This document shows, piece after piece, positions 16,346 through 25,779 of a DNA stretch of 64,000 nt. Within the stretch, counting starts at the first letter, position 1; every line of letters begins with the position of its first letter. This DNA is from Burkholderiales bacterium (GTDB taxonomy: Bacteria > Pseudomonadota > Gammaproteobacteria > Burkholderiales > Burkholderiaceae_C), in the NCBI GenBank assembly GCA_016223165.1, contig JACRPO010000018.1, forward strand, positions 186,001-250,000. Direction: 5' to 3'. The notes beneath the pieces are model-generated. The model made no database searches and had not been told where the DNA came from. It saw only the letters and a program-made list of their open reading frames with translations. The translations under genes and the position numbers were made by a program.

Positions 16346-17877
16346 GCGCTTCTTCAGCTTCTTCTTCGACTTCGTCTCGCGGCTCCTCCGCAGGGACGAC
16401 GGCGGTTCAAGTCGTCCCGGTGATCATGGCCGGCGGCTCGGGCACGCGGTTGTGGCCGCTGTCGCGCGCCGGCTTCCCCAAGCAGTTCCTCGTGCTCGGC
16501 GGCGGCAACGGCACGAGCCTCTTCCAGCAGGCCGTGGCGCGGCTGCACGGCCTTGCCGACGCGCAGATCACGGTCGGCGCGCCGCTGGTGGTCGGCAACG
16601 AAGAGCACCGCTTCCTCGTGCTCGACCAGCTGCGCGAGCTGAAGGCCGAACCGGCCGCCGTGCTGCTCGAGCCGATGGGCCGCAACACCGCACCGGCGCT
16701 GACGCTGGCGGCGCTGCAGGCGCTCGAGACGGCACAGGGAAGTGGCGCCGACCCGGTGCTGGTCGTGACGCCGGCCGACCACGTCATCCCCGACGAGGTG
16801 GCTTTCGTCGCCGCGATGCGCCGCGCGGTGCAGCAGGCGGCCGGTGGCGCTATTGCCATCCTCGGCATCAAGCCCACCCGCCCCGAGACGGGCTACGGCT
16901 ACATCCGCACCGAAGCTGCGAGCCGCGGCGATGCCGCGGCGGGCATCGCGCCCGACCAGCGCGTCGTGCGCTTCGTCGAGAAGCCCGATGCCGACACGGC
17001 GCAGCGCTACATCGAGGCCGGCGGCTACTCCTGGAACGCCGGCATGTTCGTGCTGCGCGCCTCGGTTTGGATGGCGGCGCTTGAGCGCTTCCGCCCCGAC
17101 ATCGCCACCGCCTGCCGCGCCGCCTTCGCCGCGCGCGCCACCGACGCGGAGTTCGTGCGCCCAGGCAAGGACGAATTCGCCGCCGTGCCCTCGGAGTCGG
17201 TCGACTACGCGGTGATGGAGAAGTGTCCCGGCGTGCTCGACATCCGCATGCAGGAGCTCGACGCCGGCTGGAACGACCTCGGCGCCTGGGACGCGGTGTG
17301 GCAGATGCTGCCCAAGGACGAAGCCGGCAACGCCACCGTCGGCGATGCGCTCGTGGCCGACAGCCACAACACGCTCGTGCATGCCACGAGCCGCCTCGTC
17401 AGCGTCGTTGGCCTGGACGACGCGGTCATCGTCGAGACGCCCGATGCGGTGCTCGTCGCGAGCCGCGAGAAGAGCCAGGACGTGAAGACCATCGTCGCGC
17501 GCCTGGGCAAGGAGCAGCGCGGCGAGCAGACGCTGCATCGCAAGGTGCACCGCCCCTGGGGCTGGTACGACAGCATCGACAACGGCCCGCGCCACCAGGT
17601 CAAGCGCATCCTGGTCAAGCCGGGTGCCAGCTTGAGCCTGCAGATGCACCACCACCGCGCCGAACACTGGATCGTCGTCTCCGGCACCGCCGAGGTGACC
17701 AACGGCGAGAAGGTGATCATGCTCACCGAGAACCAGAGCACCTACATCCCGCTCGGCCAGGTGCACCGCCTGCGCAACCCGGGCAAGGTGCCGCTCGAGA
17801 TCATCGAGGTGCAATCGGGCAGCTATCTCGGCGAAGACGACATCGTCCGGTTCGAGGACACCTACGGCAGGCGTTAA
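16342..17877 (+). CDS. manC: Mannose-1-phosphate guanylyltransferase / mannose-6-phosphate isomerase
   Basis: A 511-residue bifunctional type II enzyme. After a Ser-rich leader of about 28 residues, the guanylyltransferase domain opens with IMAGGSGTRLWPLSR and FPKQFL and includes VEKPDADTAQRYI and WNAGMFV. The C-terminal cupin (about 395-508) has WGWYDSIDNG, QMHHHRAEHWIVVSG and YIPLGQVHRLRNPG, the phosphomannose isomerase signatures of the AlgA/CpsB type. It supplies GDP-mannose. Its start overlaps the galE stop, so the two are translationally coupled. No phosphomannomutase is in the window. Confidence 0.95.
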   Translation: MSASSASSSTSSRGSSAGTTAVQVVPVIMAGGSGTRLWPLSRAGFPKQFLVLGGGNGTSLFQQAVARLHGLADAQITVGAPLVVGNEEHRFLVLDQLRELKAEPAAVLLEPMGRNTAPALTLAALQALETAQGSGADPVLVVTPADHVIPDEVAFVAAMRRAVQQAAGGAIAILGIKPTRPETGYGYIRTEAASRGDAAAGIAPDQRVVRFVEKPDADTAQRYIEAGGYSWNAGMFVLRASVWMAALERFRPDIATACRAAFAARATDAEFVRPGKDEFAAVPSESVDYAVMEKCPGVLDIRMQELDAGWNDLGAWDAVWQMLPKDEAGNATVGDALVADSHNTLVHATSRLVSVVGLDDAVIVETPDAVLVASREKSQDVKTIVARLGKEQRGEQTLHRKVHRPWGWYDSIDNGPRHQVKRILVKPGASLSLQMHHHRAEHWIVVSGTAEVTNGEKVIMLTENQSTYIPLGQVHRLRNPGKVPLEIIEVQSGSYLGEDDIVRFEDTYGRR

Positions 17878-17972
17878 GCTCCCGCGCCGGTCGTGAAGCG
17901 CACGCGGCCGTGGAGACGTTGGCCATGACTCATTCCGGGCGCGAGCCCGAAACCGGAAGGGACACCCGCCCC

Positions 17973-18005
17973 GTGACGATCCTCGTCAAGAGGAGTCAAC
18001 CGTGA
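17973..18005 (+). other. Ten-codon mini-ORF overlapping the rmlB start
   Basis: GTG at 17973, preceded by GGAAGGGA at a good distance, opens a reading frame [10 protein letters not shown] whose TGA (18003-18005) overlaps the GTG start of rmlB (18002-18004). Its first five codons copy the first five of rmlB (MTILV), and 16 of 17 bases around both starts are identical. The AGAGGAG that should serve rmlB lies inside it. It may be a leader cistron or the trace of a local duplication. Confidence 0.55.
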
Positions 18006-19081
18006 CGATTCTCGTCACGGGGGGCGCCGGCTTCATCGGCAGCAACTTCGTGCTCGACTGGCTGGCGGCGGGTGGCGAGCCCACCGAGCCGATCGTCAAC
18101 CTCGATGCGCTCACCTACGCCGGCAACCTGCACAACCTCGCGTCGCTCGCCGGCGACGCGCGCCATGTCTTTGTGCGTGGCGACATCGGCGACCGGCTGC
18201 TCGTCGACCGGCTGCTCGCCGAGCACCGGCCGCGCGCCATCGTCAACTTCGCCGCCGAGAGCCACGTCGATCGCAGCATCCTCGGGCCCGGCGCCTTCAT
18301 CAAGACCAACGTCGAAGGCACGTTCACGCTGCTCGAGGCGACGCGCGTGCACCTGCAGTCGCTCGAGCTCGCCGAGCGCGAGGCCTTCCGCTTCCTGCAC
18401 GTCAGCACCGACGAGGTCTACGGCAGCCTGGCGCCGGGCGCACCCGCCTTCACCGAAGAGCATCCGTTCGAGCCCAACAGCCCCTACTCGGCGAGCAAGG
18501 CCGCCAGCGACCATCTCGTGCGGGCCTGGTTCCACACCTACGGCCTGCCGGTGCTCACCACCAATTGCAGCAACAACTACGGCCCTTACCACTTTCCGGA
18601 GAAGCTGATCCCGCTCGTGATCGTCAACGCGCTCGCGGGCAAGCCGCTGCCCGTGTATGGCGACGGCTGGCAGGTGCGCGACTGGCTCTACGTCGGCGAC
18701 CACTGCGCCGCCATCCGCGCCGTGCTGGCGCGCGGCCGCGTCGGCGAGACCTACAACATCGGCGGCTGGAACGAGAAGCCGAACATCGAGATCGTGCAGA
18801 CGGTCTGCGCGCTGCTCGACGAGATGCGCCCCGACCCCGCCGGGCCGCGCGCGCGCCTCATCACGCACGTGAAGGACCGCCCCGGGCACGACCGCCGCTA
18901 CGCCATCGACGCACGCAAGATCGAGCGCGAGCTCGGCTGGCGCCCGGCGGAGACCTTCGAGACCGGCATCCGCAAGACCGTGCGCTGGTACCTCGAGCAT
19001 GCCGACTGGGTGGCGCAGGTGCAGAGCGGCGCCTACCGCGACTGGGTGGCCACCCACTATGGCGGCCGCACTGCGCCGTGA
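18002..19081 (+). CDS. rmlB: dTDP-glucose 4,6-dehydratase RmlB
   Basis: A 359-residue dehydratase of normal length. The NAD motif [12 protein letters not shown] opens the protein; [12 protein letters not shown], the catalytic STDEVYGSL stretch (Thr-Asp-Glu triad), [12 protein letters not shown] (YxxxK) and [15 protein letters not shown] are all RmlB signatures. It converts dTDP-glucose to the 4-keto-6-deoxy sugar, the second step of dTDP-rhamnose synthesis. GTG is the start: AGAGGAG lies seven bases before it and the family alignment begins there. It is followed by rmlD, rmlA and rmlC. Confidence 0.97.
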   Translation: MTILVTGGAGFIGSNFVLDWLAAGGEPTEPIVNLDALTYAGNLHNLASLAGDARHVFVRGDIGDRLLVDRLLAEHRPRAIVNFAAESHVDRSILGPGAFIKTNVEGTFTLLEATRVHLQSLELAEREAFRFLHVSTDEVYGSLAPGAPAFTEEHPFEPNSPYSASKAASDHLVRAWFHTYGLPVLTTNCSNNYGPYHFPEKLIPLVIVNALAGKPLPVYGDGWQVRDWLYVGDHCAAIRAVLARGRVGETYNIGGWNEKPNIEIVQTVCALLDEMRPDPAGPRARLITHVKDRPGHDRRYAIDARKIERELGWRPAETFETGIRKTVRWYLEHADWVAQVQSGAYRDWVATHYGGRTAP

Positions 19082-19115
19082 GGGGCTGCCGTGACAAGGG
19101 TGGGCCGGGCCTGAG

Positions 19116-20021
19116 ATGAGCGTGCGCGTCCTGCTCCTGGGCAAGAACGGCCAGGTCGGCTGGGAGCTGCAGCGTGCCCTCGCGCCGCTCGGCGAAGTGA
19201 TCGCCTGCGACTTCGACTCCCCCGGCGACGAGCGCGCCGACTTCACGCAGCCCGAGACGCTGCGCGCGCTCGTGTGGCGCGCGCAGCCAGCGGTCATCGT
19301 CAATGCCGCCGCGCACACGGCGGTCGACAAGGCCGAGGCCGAGCCCGATCTCGCGCACCTGATCAATGCCACCGCACCGGCGGTGCTCGCCGACGAGGCC
19401 GAGGCCTGCGGCGCGCTGCTCGTGCACTACAGCACCGACTATGTCTTCGACGGCAGCGGCGTCGAGGCGCGCGAGGAAGTCGACGCCACCGGCCCGCTCA
19501 ATGTCTACGGCCGCAGCAAGCTCGAGGGCGAGCGCCTCATCCGCATGAGCGGCTGCCAGCACCTGATCCTGCGCACGAGCTGGGTCTACGCAGCGCGTGG
19601 AGGCAACTTCGCGCGCACGATGCTCAGGCTCGCGGCCGAGCGCGACCAGCTCAAGGTGGTGGACGACCAGATCGGCGCCCCCACCGGCGCCGACCTGCTC
19701 GCCGACGTGACCGCGCATATGCTGATGCGCGTGCGCACCGCGCCCGAGCTCGCCGGCACCTACCACTGCGTCGCCGCCGGCGAGGCGAGCTGGTTCGACT
19801 ATGCGCGCCACGTCATCGAGTGGGCGCGCGCCGCCGGCGTGCCGCTGAAGCTGCCGGCCGACGGCCTGCAGCCGGTGTCGAGCAGCGAGTTCCCGACACC
19901 GGCCGCGCGGCCGCTCAACTCGCGCCTGTCCACGCGCAAGCTGCGCGACACCTTCGGCCTCGTGCCGCCGCTGTGGACGGTGGGTGTCGAGCGCATGCTG
20001 GCCGAGATCCACGCGCGCTAG
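19116..20021 (+). CDS. rmlD: dTDP-4-dehydrorhamnose reductase RmlD
   Basis: A 301-residue reductase of normal length. It opens with the nucleotide-binding LLGKNGQVGWELQ, contains NAAAHTAVDKAE, STDYVFDG, and VYGRSKLEGE with the catalytic Tyr and Lys, all typical of RmlD. It performs the last step of dTDP-L-rhamnose synthesis. The gene sits 34 bp after rmlB. The order rmlB-rmlD-rmlA-rmlC is a common one in gammaproteobacteria and betaproteobacteria. Confidence 0.96.
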   Translation: MSVRVLLLGKNGQVGWELQRALAPLGEVIACDFDSPGDERADFTQPETLRALVWRAQPAVIVNAAAHTAVDKAEAEPDLAHLINATAPAVLADEAEACGALLVHYSTDYVFDGSGVEAREEVDATGPLNVYGRSKLEGERLIRMSGCQHLILRTSWVYAARGGNFARTMLRLAAERDQLKVVDDQIGAPTGADLLADVTAHMLMRVRTAPELAGTYHCVAAGEASWFDYARHVIEWARAAGVPLKLPADGLQPVSSSEFPTPAARPLNSRLSTRKLRDTFGLVPPLWTVGVERMLAEIHAR

Positions 20022-20078
20022 CGTCTGCGCTGGCAAAGCCCGAGAGAGCCGCCGTCGAGAGCTGGAATGGGAGCCGCG

Positions 20079-20990
20079 ATGCCATCAACCCCCGCCCGAG
20101 ACCCGTCCGTGCAGCGCAAGGGGATCATCCTCGCCGGCGGCGCCGGCACGCGCCTGCACCCGGCGACGCTGGCGGTGAGCAAGCAACTGCTGCCCGTGTA
20201 CGACAAGCCGATGATCTACTACCCGTTGTCGGCGCTGATGCTGGCCGGCATGCGCGACGTACTCGTCATCAGCACGCCGCAGGACACGCCGCGCTTCCAG
20301 GCCCTGCTCGGCGACGGCAGCGCCTGGGGCATGAACCTTGGCTACTGCGTGCAGCCGAGCCCCGACGGCCTGGCGCAGGCCTTCATCCTCGGGCGCCGCT
20401 TCGTCGGCGGCGCGCCGAGCGCACTCGTGCTCGGCGACAACATCTTCTACGGCCACGACTTCCACGCGCTGCTGACGCGCGCCGATGCGCGCCCGCAAGG
20501 CGCCACCGTCTTCGCCTACCACGTGCACGACCCCGAGCGTTACGGCGTCGTCGAGTTCGACGCGCAGCGGCGCGCCATCAGCATCGAAGAGAAGCCGAAG
20601 CTGCCCAAGAGCAGCTATGCCGTCACCGGCCTCTACTTCTACGACACGCAGGTCTGCGACATCGCCGCCGGCATCAAGCCGAGCGCGCGCGGCGAGCTCG
20701 AGATCACCGAGGTGAATGCGCAATACCTGCGCCAGGGTGAACTCGCAGTCGAGATCATGGGCCGAGGCTATGCCTGGCTCGACACCGGCACGCACGACAG
20801 CCTGCTCGAGGCCGGCCAGTTCATCGCCACCCTCGAGAAGCGGCAGGGCCTGAAGGTCGCCTGCCCCGAGGAGATCGCGTGGCGCGCCGGCTGGATCGAC
20901 GCGGCGCAGGTGGAGAAGCTCGCCGCGCCGATGGCCAAGAACAGCTACGGGCAGTACCTGCAGAAGCTGCTGCGCGATGTCGCGTACTGA
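20079..20990 (+). CDS. rmlA: Glucose-1-phosphate thymidylyltransferase RmlA
   Basis: A 303-residue nucleotidyltransferase. The signature [16 protein letters not shown] lies near the N-terminus, followed by [23 protein letters not shown] and [20 protein letters not shown], all diagnostic of RmlA. It makes dTDP-glucose, the first step of rhamnose nucleotide synthesis, and is usually inhibited by dTDP-rhamnose. The ATG at 20079 was preferred because GGGAG lies five bases upstream; an in-frame ATG at 20067 would add four residues. The spacer after rmlD is about 45-57 bp and shows nothing else. Confidence 0.96.
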   Translation: MPSTPARDPSVQRKGIILAGGAGTRLHPATLAVSKQLLPVYDKPMIYYPLSALMLAGMRDVLVISTPQDTPRFQALLGDGSAWGMNLGYCVQPSPDGLAQAFILGRRFVGGAPSALVLGDNIFYGHDFHALLTRADARPQGATVFAYHVHDPERYGVVEFDAQRRAISIEEKPKLPKSSYAVTGLYFYDTQVCDIAAGIKPSARGELEITEVNAQYLRQGELAVEIMGRGYAWLDTGTHDSLLEAGQFIATLEKRQGLKVACPEEIAWRAGWIDAAQVEKLAAPMAKNSYGQYLQKLLRDVAY

Positions 20991-21008
20991 CGGAACGCGC
21001 GGCGCCCC

Positions 21009-21578
21009 GTGAAACTGATTCGAACTCCGCTGTCCGGCGTGCTGATCGTCGAGCCGGCCGTCTTCGCCGACGAGCGCGGCTGGTTCATGGAGAGCTTCAG
21101 CCAGCCGCGTTGGGAGGCCTCGTTGCGCAAGCTCGGCGAGCCGGTGCCGCCGCCTTTCGTGCAGGACAACCATTCGTGCAGCCGCGCCGGCGTGTTGCGC
21201 GGGCTGCACTACCAGCTGCCGCCGCACGCGCAGGGCAAGCTCGTGCGCGTGGTGCAGGGCGCGGCCTACGACGTGGCGCTCGACATCCGTCGCGGCTCGC
21301 CGCATTTCGGGCGCTGGTTCGGCATCGAGCTCACGGCGGCGAACCGCCGGCAGCTCTGGATCCCGCCCGGCTTCGCGCATGCCTTCATCGCGCTCGAGGA
21401 CGACACGCACTTCCTTTACAGGACGACCGACGTCTACGCCAAGGACAGCGAACGTTCGATCCGCTGGGACGATCCGGCGCTGGCCATCAGGTGGCCGCTG
21501 CCCGCGGGCGTGACCGCGCCGCTGGTGGCAGCCAAGGACGCGGCCGCACCGGCGCTCGCCGAGGCGGAGCTTCCCTAG
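21009..21578 (+). CDS. rmlC: dTDP-4-dehydrorhamnose 3,5-epimerase RmlC
   Basis: A 189-residue cupin-fold epimerase of normal length. The sequence runs MKLIRTPLSGVLIVEPAVF, DERGWFMESF, NHSCSRAGVLRGLHYQ (catalytic His) and IPPGFAHAFIALEDDTHFLY, all RmlC signatures, with the catalytic Tyr in the FLYRTTDVYAK region. GTG is the start. It completes the four-gene dTDP-L-rhamnose set and ends the plus-strand sugar run; the convergent Bug-receptor gene begins 46 bp later on the other strand. Confidence 0.95.
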   Translation: MKLIRTPLSGVLIVEPAVFADERGWFMESFSQPRWEASLRKLGEPVPPPFVQDNHSCSRAGVLRGLHYQLPPHAQGKLVRVVQGAAYDVALDIRRGSPHFGRWFGIELTAANRRQLWIPPGFAHAFIALEDDTHFLYRTTDVYAKDSERSIRWDDPALAIRWPLPAGVTAPLVAAKDAAAPALAEAELP

Positions 21579-21624
21579 TCCAGGTTCTCGCGCGCGCGAA
21601 GCGGGCCGCTCGGGCCGCGGCGCG

Positions 21625-22596
21625 TCACTGCACGGTGATCTTGCGCTCGGCGATCACCTTGGCCCACAGCTTCGACTCGCTGTCGATGAAGCGAGCCAGC
21701 TCCTCGCGCGAGGTGGGTGCGGGGGCCATGCCGGCACGTGTCATCTCGGCCTCGACATCGGGAGATTTCAGCGCCTTCACGAGCTCCTGGTTCCAGCGCT
21801 CGAGGATCGGCGCCGGGATCCTGGCCGAAGCGACGAAGGCATACCAGTTCGTCGTCGTGAAGCCGGGCAGCACTTCCGCCACCGCCGGCACGTCGGGCAG
21901 GAAGGGAGCGCGGGTCGTCCCGGTCGTGGCGAGCGCGATCATCCGGCCCGTGGCGATGTGCGGGCCGGCCGTCGACATCGTCGCGAAATACATCGAAAGC
22001 CGCCCGGCGAGCAGCTCGTTGACCGCCGGTGCGCCGCCCTTGTAGGGGATGTGCACGACCTCGGTCCCGGCGCGTGCATTGAACAGCTCGCCGGCCAGGT
22101 GCGAAGCCGAGCCCGGGCCGGTGGAGCCGAAGTTCATCGCCTTGCCGTCGCGCCGCGCCAGCGCGAGCAACTCCGACAGCGTCTTCACGCCGAGCTGCGG
22201 CGGCACCACGAGAATGCTGGCGAAGTTGGTGGCCAGCGTCAGCGGCGCGATGTCTTTCTGCGCGTCATAGGGCAGCTTCATCAGGTGCGGCGCGATCGCC
22301 AGCGGCCCCACCGAGCCGAGCAGGATCGTCGAACCGTCGGGCTCGGCAGTGGCCACCGCCTGATGCGCGATGTTGCCGCCGGCGCCGGCCTTGTTCTCGA
22401 CGACGACGTTCTGGCCCAGGTTCTCGGTCAGCTTCTTCGCGACGATGCGCGCCGCGTGGTCGACGGCGCCGCCGGGCGCGAAGCCGACCAGGATCGTCAG
22501 CGTCTTCTTCGGCCACTCCTGCGCGGCGGCGGGTGAGGCGAGGGGGGCGAGCGAAGCAGCGCAGGCGAGGGCCAGGATATCGCGGCGGTTGGACAT
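21625..22596 (-). CDS. Bug-family tripartite tricarboxylate transporter substrate-binding protein
   Basis: A 323-residue periplasmic receptor. The N-terminus has an Arg-Arg pair and a hydrophobic stretch ending ASPAAAQ, a cleavable signal with a twin-arginine flavour (NRRDILALA). The mature protein opens WPKKTLTILVGFAPGGAVD, then VVENKAGAGGNIAHQAVA, both Bug/TctC landmarks. Burkholderiales carry very large numbers of such receptors, usually for organic acids; the ligand is not predictable here. No TctA/TctB membrane genes are adjacent, so it is an orphan receptor. It lies between the rml genes and ubiE. Confidence 0.92.
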   Translation of the reverse strand: MSNRRDILALACAASLAPLASPAAAQEWPKKTLTILVGFAPGGAVDHAARIVAKKLTENLGQNVVVENKAGAGGNIAHQAVATAEPDGSTILLGSVGPLAIAPHLMKLPYDAQKDIAPLTLATNFASILVVPPQLGVKTLSELLALARRDGKAMNFGSTGPGSASHLAGELFNARAGTEVVHIPYKGGAPAVNELLAGRLSMYFATMSTAGPHIATGRMIALATTGTTRAPFLPDVPAVAEVLPGFTTTNWYAFVASARIPAPILERWNQELVKALKSPDVEAEMTRAGMAPAPTSREELARFIDSESKLWAKVIAERKITVQ

Positions 22597-22795
22597 CGAG
22601 TCCTCTCGGGGCTTGGCGGTAGGCTGCTGATCTTAAGGAGGCGCGGCGGCGCGAGGGATCGGCGCGCCGCCGTCAATCATCACGGCGATGAAAGCCCCCT
22701 TCACGGACGCTGAAGGCCGCGCGCCCGGTGGGGCAGGTGCCCGCGGCCCGTCACGCCTGCCGCGCGCCGCGCTTCAGGGCGACGATGCCGCGACC

Positions 22796-23575
22796 TCAGC
22801 ACTTGACGCCGACGTGCAGCGCCACGATGCCCGCGGCGAGGTTGTGCACGTCGACATGGCCGAAGCCGGCGGCCTTCATCATCGTCTTCAGCGTGCCCTG
22901 ATCGGGGTGCATGCGGATGCTCTCGGCGAGATAGCGGTAGCTGTCGCCGTCGCCCGCGATCAGGCGGCCGAGCAGCGGCATCACCTTGAACGAGTAGAAG
23001 TCGTACGGCGCCTGCAGCGGCCCGGCCGGCTTGGAGAACTCGAGCACGAGCAAGCGGCCGCCCGGGCGCAGCACGCGCGCCATCTCGGCCAGCGCGCGCT
23101 CCTTGTGCGTCATGTTGCGCAGGCCGAAGGCGACGCTGACGAGGTCGAAGCGGCCGTCGGCGAAAGGCAGCTTCTCGGCGTCGCAGACGGCGGTGGGCAG
23201 CGCGACGCCCTTGTCGAGCAGGCGGTCGCGGCCGGTGGCCAGCATCTTCTCGTTGATGTCGGTGAGCCAGACTTCGCCGGCGGCCCCTTCCTGCTGCGGC
23301 TCGCCGGCACCGCCGGCGCCGACGCCACCGACACGTGCGGCCTTCGCGAACGCGAGTGCGAGGTCGCCGGTGCCGCCGGCGATGTCGAGCACTCTCTGCC
23401 CCGGGCGCACGTCGGCGACGGCCACCGCATAGGCCTTCCAGGCGCGGTGCAGGCCCATCGAGAGCACGTCGTTCATCACGTCGTAGCGCGAAGCGACCGA
23501 GTCGAACACGCTGCGCACGCGGCTCGCCTTGGCGGCCTCGTCGACGTGCTGGTAGCCGAAGTGGGTCTGGGCCAT
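22796..23575 (-). CDS. ubiE: Ubiquinone/menaquinone C-methyltransferase UbiE
   Basis: A 259-residue SAM-dependent methyltransferase. [20 protein letters not shown], the SAM-binding [32 protein letters not shown] and the C-terminal [14 protein letters not shown] are UbiE signatures. It methylates the ubiquinone ring precursor. A Gly/Ala/Glu-rich insert of about 20 residues interrupts the Rossmann domain before the acidic SAM-ribose strand (VWLTDINE). ATG at 23575 is preferred over an in-frame GTG eight codons upstream that nearly touches the DUF971 stop. DUF971 lies just upstream on the same strand. Confidence 0.95.
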   Translation of the reverse strand: MAQTHFGYQHVDEAAKASRVRSVFDSVASRYDVMNDVLSMGLHRAWKAYAVAVADVRPGQRVLDIAGGTGDLALAFAKAARVGGVGAGGAGEPQQEGAAGEVWLTDINEKMLATGRDRLLDKGVALPTAVCDAEKLPFADGRFDLVSVAFGLRNMTHKERALAEMARVLRPGGRLLVLEFSKPAGPLQAPYDFYSFKVMPLLGRLIAGDGDSYRYLAESIRMHPDQGTLKTMMKAAGFGHVDVHNLAAGIVALHVGVKC

Positions 23576-23599
23576 GGCGCGATGGGCTCTCGGTGCCAC

Positions 23600-23995
23600 T
23601 CAGTGGTGGCCGCAGGCGCCGCCCGCCGCCACCGGCATGGCGGCGTCGCGCTCGAGGCCGGCGGCCTTCAGGCGCTCGAGGTACTTCTGCCACAGCGCTT
23701 GCGCATCGGCGCCGAGGCGATAGAGGTAGTCCCAGGTGAAGATGCCGGTCTGGTGGCCGTCGCTGAACAGCGGCTGCAGCGCGTAGTGGCCCACCGGCTC
23801 GATCTCGACGATACCGACGTCGCGCTTGCCGGTCTGCAGCACTTCCTGCCCGGGGCCGTGCCCCTGCACCTCGGCCGAGGGCGAGTACACGCGCATCAGC
23901 TCGAAGGGGATCCTGAACGTCTTGCCGTCGTCGAAGCCGATCTCGAGCACGCGCGAGGCCTGGTGCACGGTGACGCTGGTGGGGTTGGCGGCCAT
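23600..23995 (-). CDS. DUF971 family protein
   Basis: A 131-residue protein. The core from [21 protein letters not shown] to [11 protein letters not shown] is the DUF971 (gamma-butyrobetaine hydroxylase N-terminal-like) fold: a small beta domain with conserved [20 protein letters not shown] and [11 protein letters not shown]. The last residues GGACGHH carry a Cys and two His that might bind metal. DUF971 proteins sit directly upstream of ubiE in many Burkholderiales, as here (24 bp gap). The exact role is not established. Confidence 0.9.
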   Translation of the reverse strand: MAANPTSVTVHQASRVLEIGFDDGKTFRIPFELMRVYSPSAEVQGHGPGQEVLQTGKRDVGIVEIEPVGHYALQPLFSDGHQTGIFTWDYLYRLGADAQALWQKYLERLKAAGLERDAAMPVAAGGACGHH

Positions 23996-24452
23996 GGTCC
24001 TGGAGGGCAGAGGTCGATTGCTGCGGGGCGGGGGGCGCAAAGTGTATGCCTCGGCGCGGCGGCGGCGCATGAAAGGCTCCGGGCGAGACTTGTCGTCCAC
24101 GGCCGCTGCCAGGGTCGGTGGGTTGGGGGGCGAAGGGGACACGACTGTCTTGGCGCCACAGCGCAGGGGCGACTCTGCTTGCGGTGGTACACTCGCACGC
24201 TTTTCGGCAGGCCGTGAGGGCTGCGTCCGTCGTCCTCCGGCGACCCGGCTTGCCCGGTTGGCCCAGGCCGGGCGGTGGCGCAGAGATGCCGTGATGGGGC
24301 GCCGTGATGGGTGCCGTGCCGGCCGAGCCGGCGCCAGCCGACCGGTCTTCTGCCGATGCCGACCCTGCCCTCGGAGCCCGCTGCGAATCGGCGGGCCCTT
24401 TCGCGCCGATGTCTGCGCCGCCCCGCGCACCAGATCCCAGGAGTCCATGCAC
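23996..24452. other. Divergent intergenic region between DUF971 and rpmF
   Basis: No supported gene lies here. In relatives a DUF177/YceD gene normally precedes rpmF, but none can be read in any frame. A TACACT hexamer at 24188-24193 on the plus strand is a possible -10 box for rpmF without a convincing -35. GCCGTGATGGG is repeated at 24288 and 24301. The spacer is long for this window and probably holds promoters for both strands. Confidence 0.5.
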
Positions 24453-24635
24453 ATGGCTGTCCAGCAGAACAAGAAGTCGCCGTCCAAGCGCGGCATGCAC
24501 CGTTCGCACAACGCGCTCGGTGCGCCCGGCACGGCCGTCGAGCCAACGACCGGCGAAGTGCACCTGCGCCATCACATCACGCCCACCGGCTTCTACCGCG
24601 GCCGCAAGGTCCTGAAGACCAAGGCCGACGCCTGA
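24453..24635 (+). CDS. rpmF: 50S ribosomal protein L32
   Basis: A 60-residue basic protein. [20 protein letters not shown] is the universal L32 opening, and [19 protein letters not shown] its bacterial ending. The zinc-binding Cys pairs of some L32 forms are absent, so this is the Cys-free type. CAGGAGT lies nine bases upstream of the ATG; an earlier in-frame ATG two codons before is less well placed. It starts the long plus-strand block and is followed by plsX after 55 bp, the usual rpmF-plsX-fab order. Confidence 0.97.
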   Translation: MAVQQNKKSPSKRGMHRSHNALGAPGTAVEPTTGEVHLRHHITPTGFYRGRKVLKTKADA

Positions 24636-24690
24636 GCGAGGCCGCACGCACCGCCTGGCCGGTTCGCGCCCGGGGCTCATCTCCGCCGCC

Positions 24691-25779
24691 GTGAACCCGC
24701 ATCTTCCACCGGCACCGCTGGCGACGGTGCGCATCGCCGTCGATTGCATGGGCGGAGACCACGGGCCGGCGGTGACCCTGCCTGCCTGCCGGGCGTTTCT
24801 CGACAAGCATGTGCACGCCGAGCTCGTGCTCGTGGGCACGCCCGAGGCGCTCGCGCCGGCGGCCGGCTGGCCGCGCTGCCGCCTCGTCACGGCCAGCGAA
24901 GTCGTGACGATGGACGACCCGGTCGAGGTGGCATTGCGCAAGAAGCGCGATTCCTCGATGCGCGTGGCGATCGCGCAGCTGAAGTCGAGCGACGACGGCG
25001 TCGCCGCGGCCGACGCCTGCGTCTCGGCCGGCAACACCGGTGCCTTGATGGCCGTGGCGCGCTACGTGCTGAAGACGCTCGAGGGCATCGACCGCCCGGC
25101 CATCGCCACCGTGATGCCGAACCGCAAGGACGCCTTCACCACCGTGCTCGACCTCGGCGCCAACGTCGATTGCACGCCCGAGCACCTGCTGCAGTTCGCG
25201 GTCATGGGCAGCGCGCTCGTCGCCGCCGTCGAGGGCAAGGAGGAGCCGACGGTGGGCCTGCTCAACATCGGTGAAGAGGCCATCAAGGGCAGCGAGATCA
25301 TCAAGCGCGCCGGCGAACTGCTGCGCGCCGCCGGAGCGGCCGGCGACATCAACTTCTTCGGCAACGTCGAGGGCAACGACATCTACAAGGGCACCGTGGA
25401 CATCGTCGTCTGCGACGGCTTCGTCGGCAACGTGCTGCTGAAGACGAGCGAGGGCCTGGCCTCGATGCTCACCGAGTTCATCCGCGAGGAGTTCACGCGC
25501 TCTTGGTTCACGAAGCTGGCTGCGCTGGCGGCGATGCCGGCGCTGAAGCGGTTCAAGACGCGTGTCGATCCGCGCCGCTACAACGGCGCCGCGCTGCTGG
25601 GCCTGCGCGGGCTCGTCTTCAAGAGCCATGGTTCGGCGGATGCCTATGCCTTCGAGAGCGCGCTGAGCCGGGCTTATGATGCCGCGCGCAACCGGTTGCC
25701 GGCCCGCGTGCAAGACCGCATCGGCCCCGTGCTGGCGGCGCTGACTGCCGGTGCCGCTGCGCCTGAGCAAGCTGCATGA
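24691..25779 (+). CDS. plsX: Phosphate acyltransferase PlsX
   Basis: A 362-residue protein of normal length. [12 protein letters not shown] near the N-terminus, [42 protein letters not shown] and [13 protein letters not shown] are PlsX signatures. It makes acyl-phosphate from acyl-ACP, the entry to phospholipid synthesis, at the membrane surface. The start is the GTG at 24691; GTG at 24727 would remove 12 residues and is also plausible, since most PlsX proteins begin only a few residues before IAVD. The stop overlaps the fabH start (ATGA). Confidence 0.96.
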   Translation: MNPHLPPAPLATVRIAVDCMGGDHGPAVTLPACRAFLDKHVHAELVLVGTPEALAPAAGWPRCRLVTASEVVTMDDPVEVALRKKRDSSMRVAIAQLKSSDDGVAAADACVSAGNTGALMAVARYVLKTLEGIDRPAIATVMPNRKDAFTTVLDLGANVDCTPEHLLQFAVMGSALVAAVEGKEEPTVGLLNIGEEAIKGSEIIKRAGELLRAAGAAGDINFFGNVEGNDIYKGTVDIVVCDGFVGNVLLKTSEGLASMLTEFIREEFTRSWFTKLAALAAMPALKRFKTRVDPRRYNGAALLGLRGLVFKSHGSADAYAFESALSRAYDAARNRLPARVQDRIGPVLAALTAGAAAPEQAA

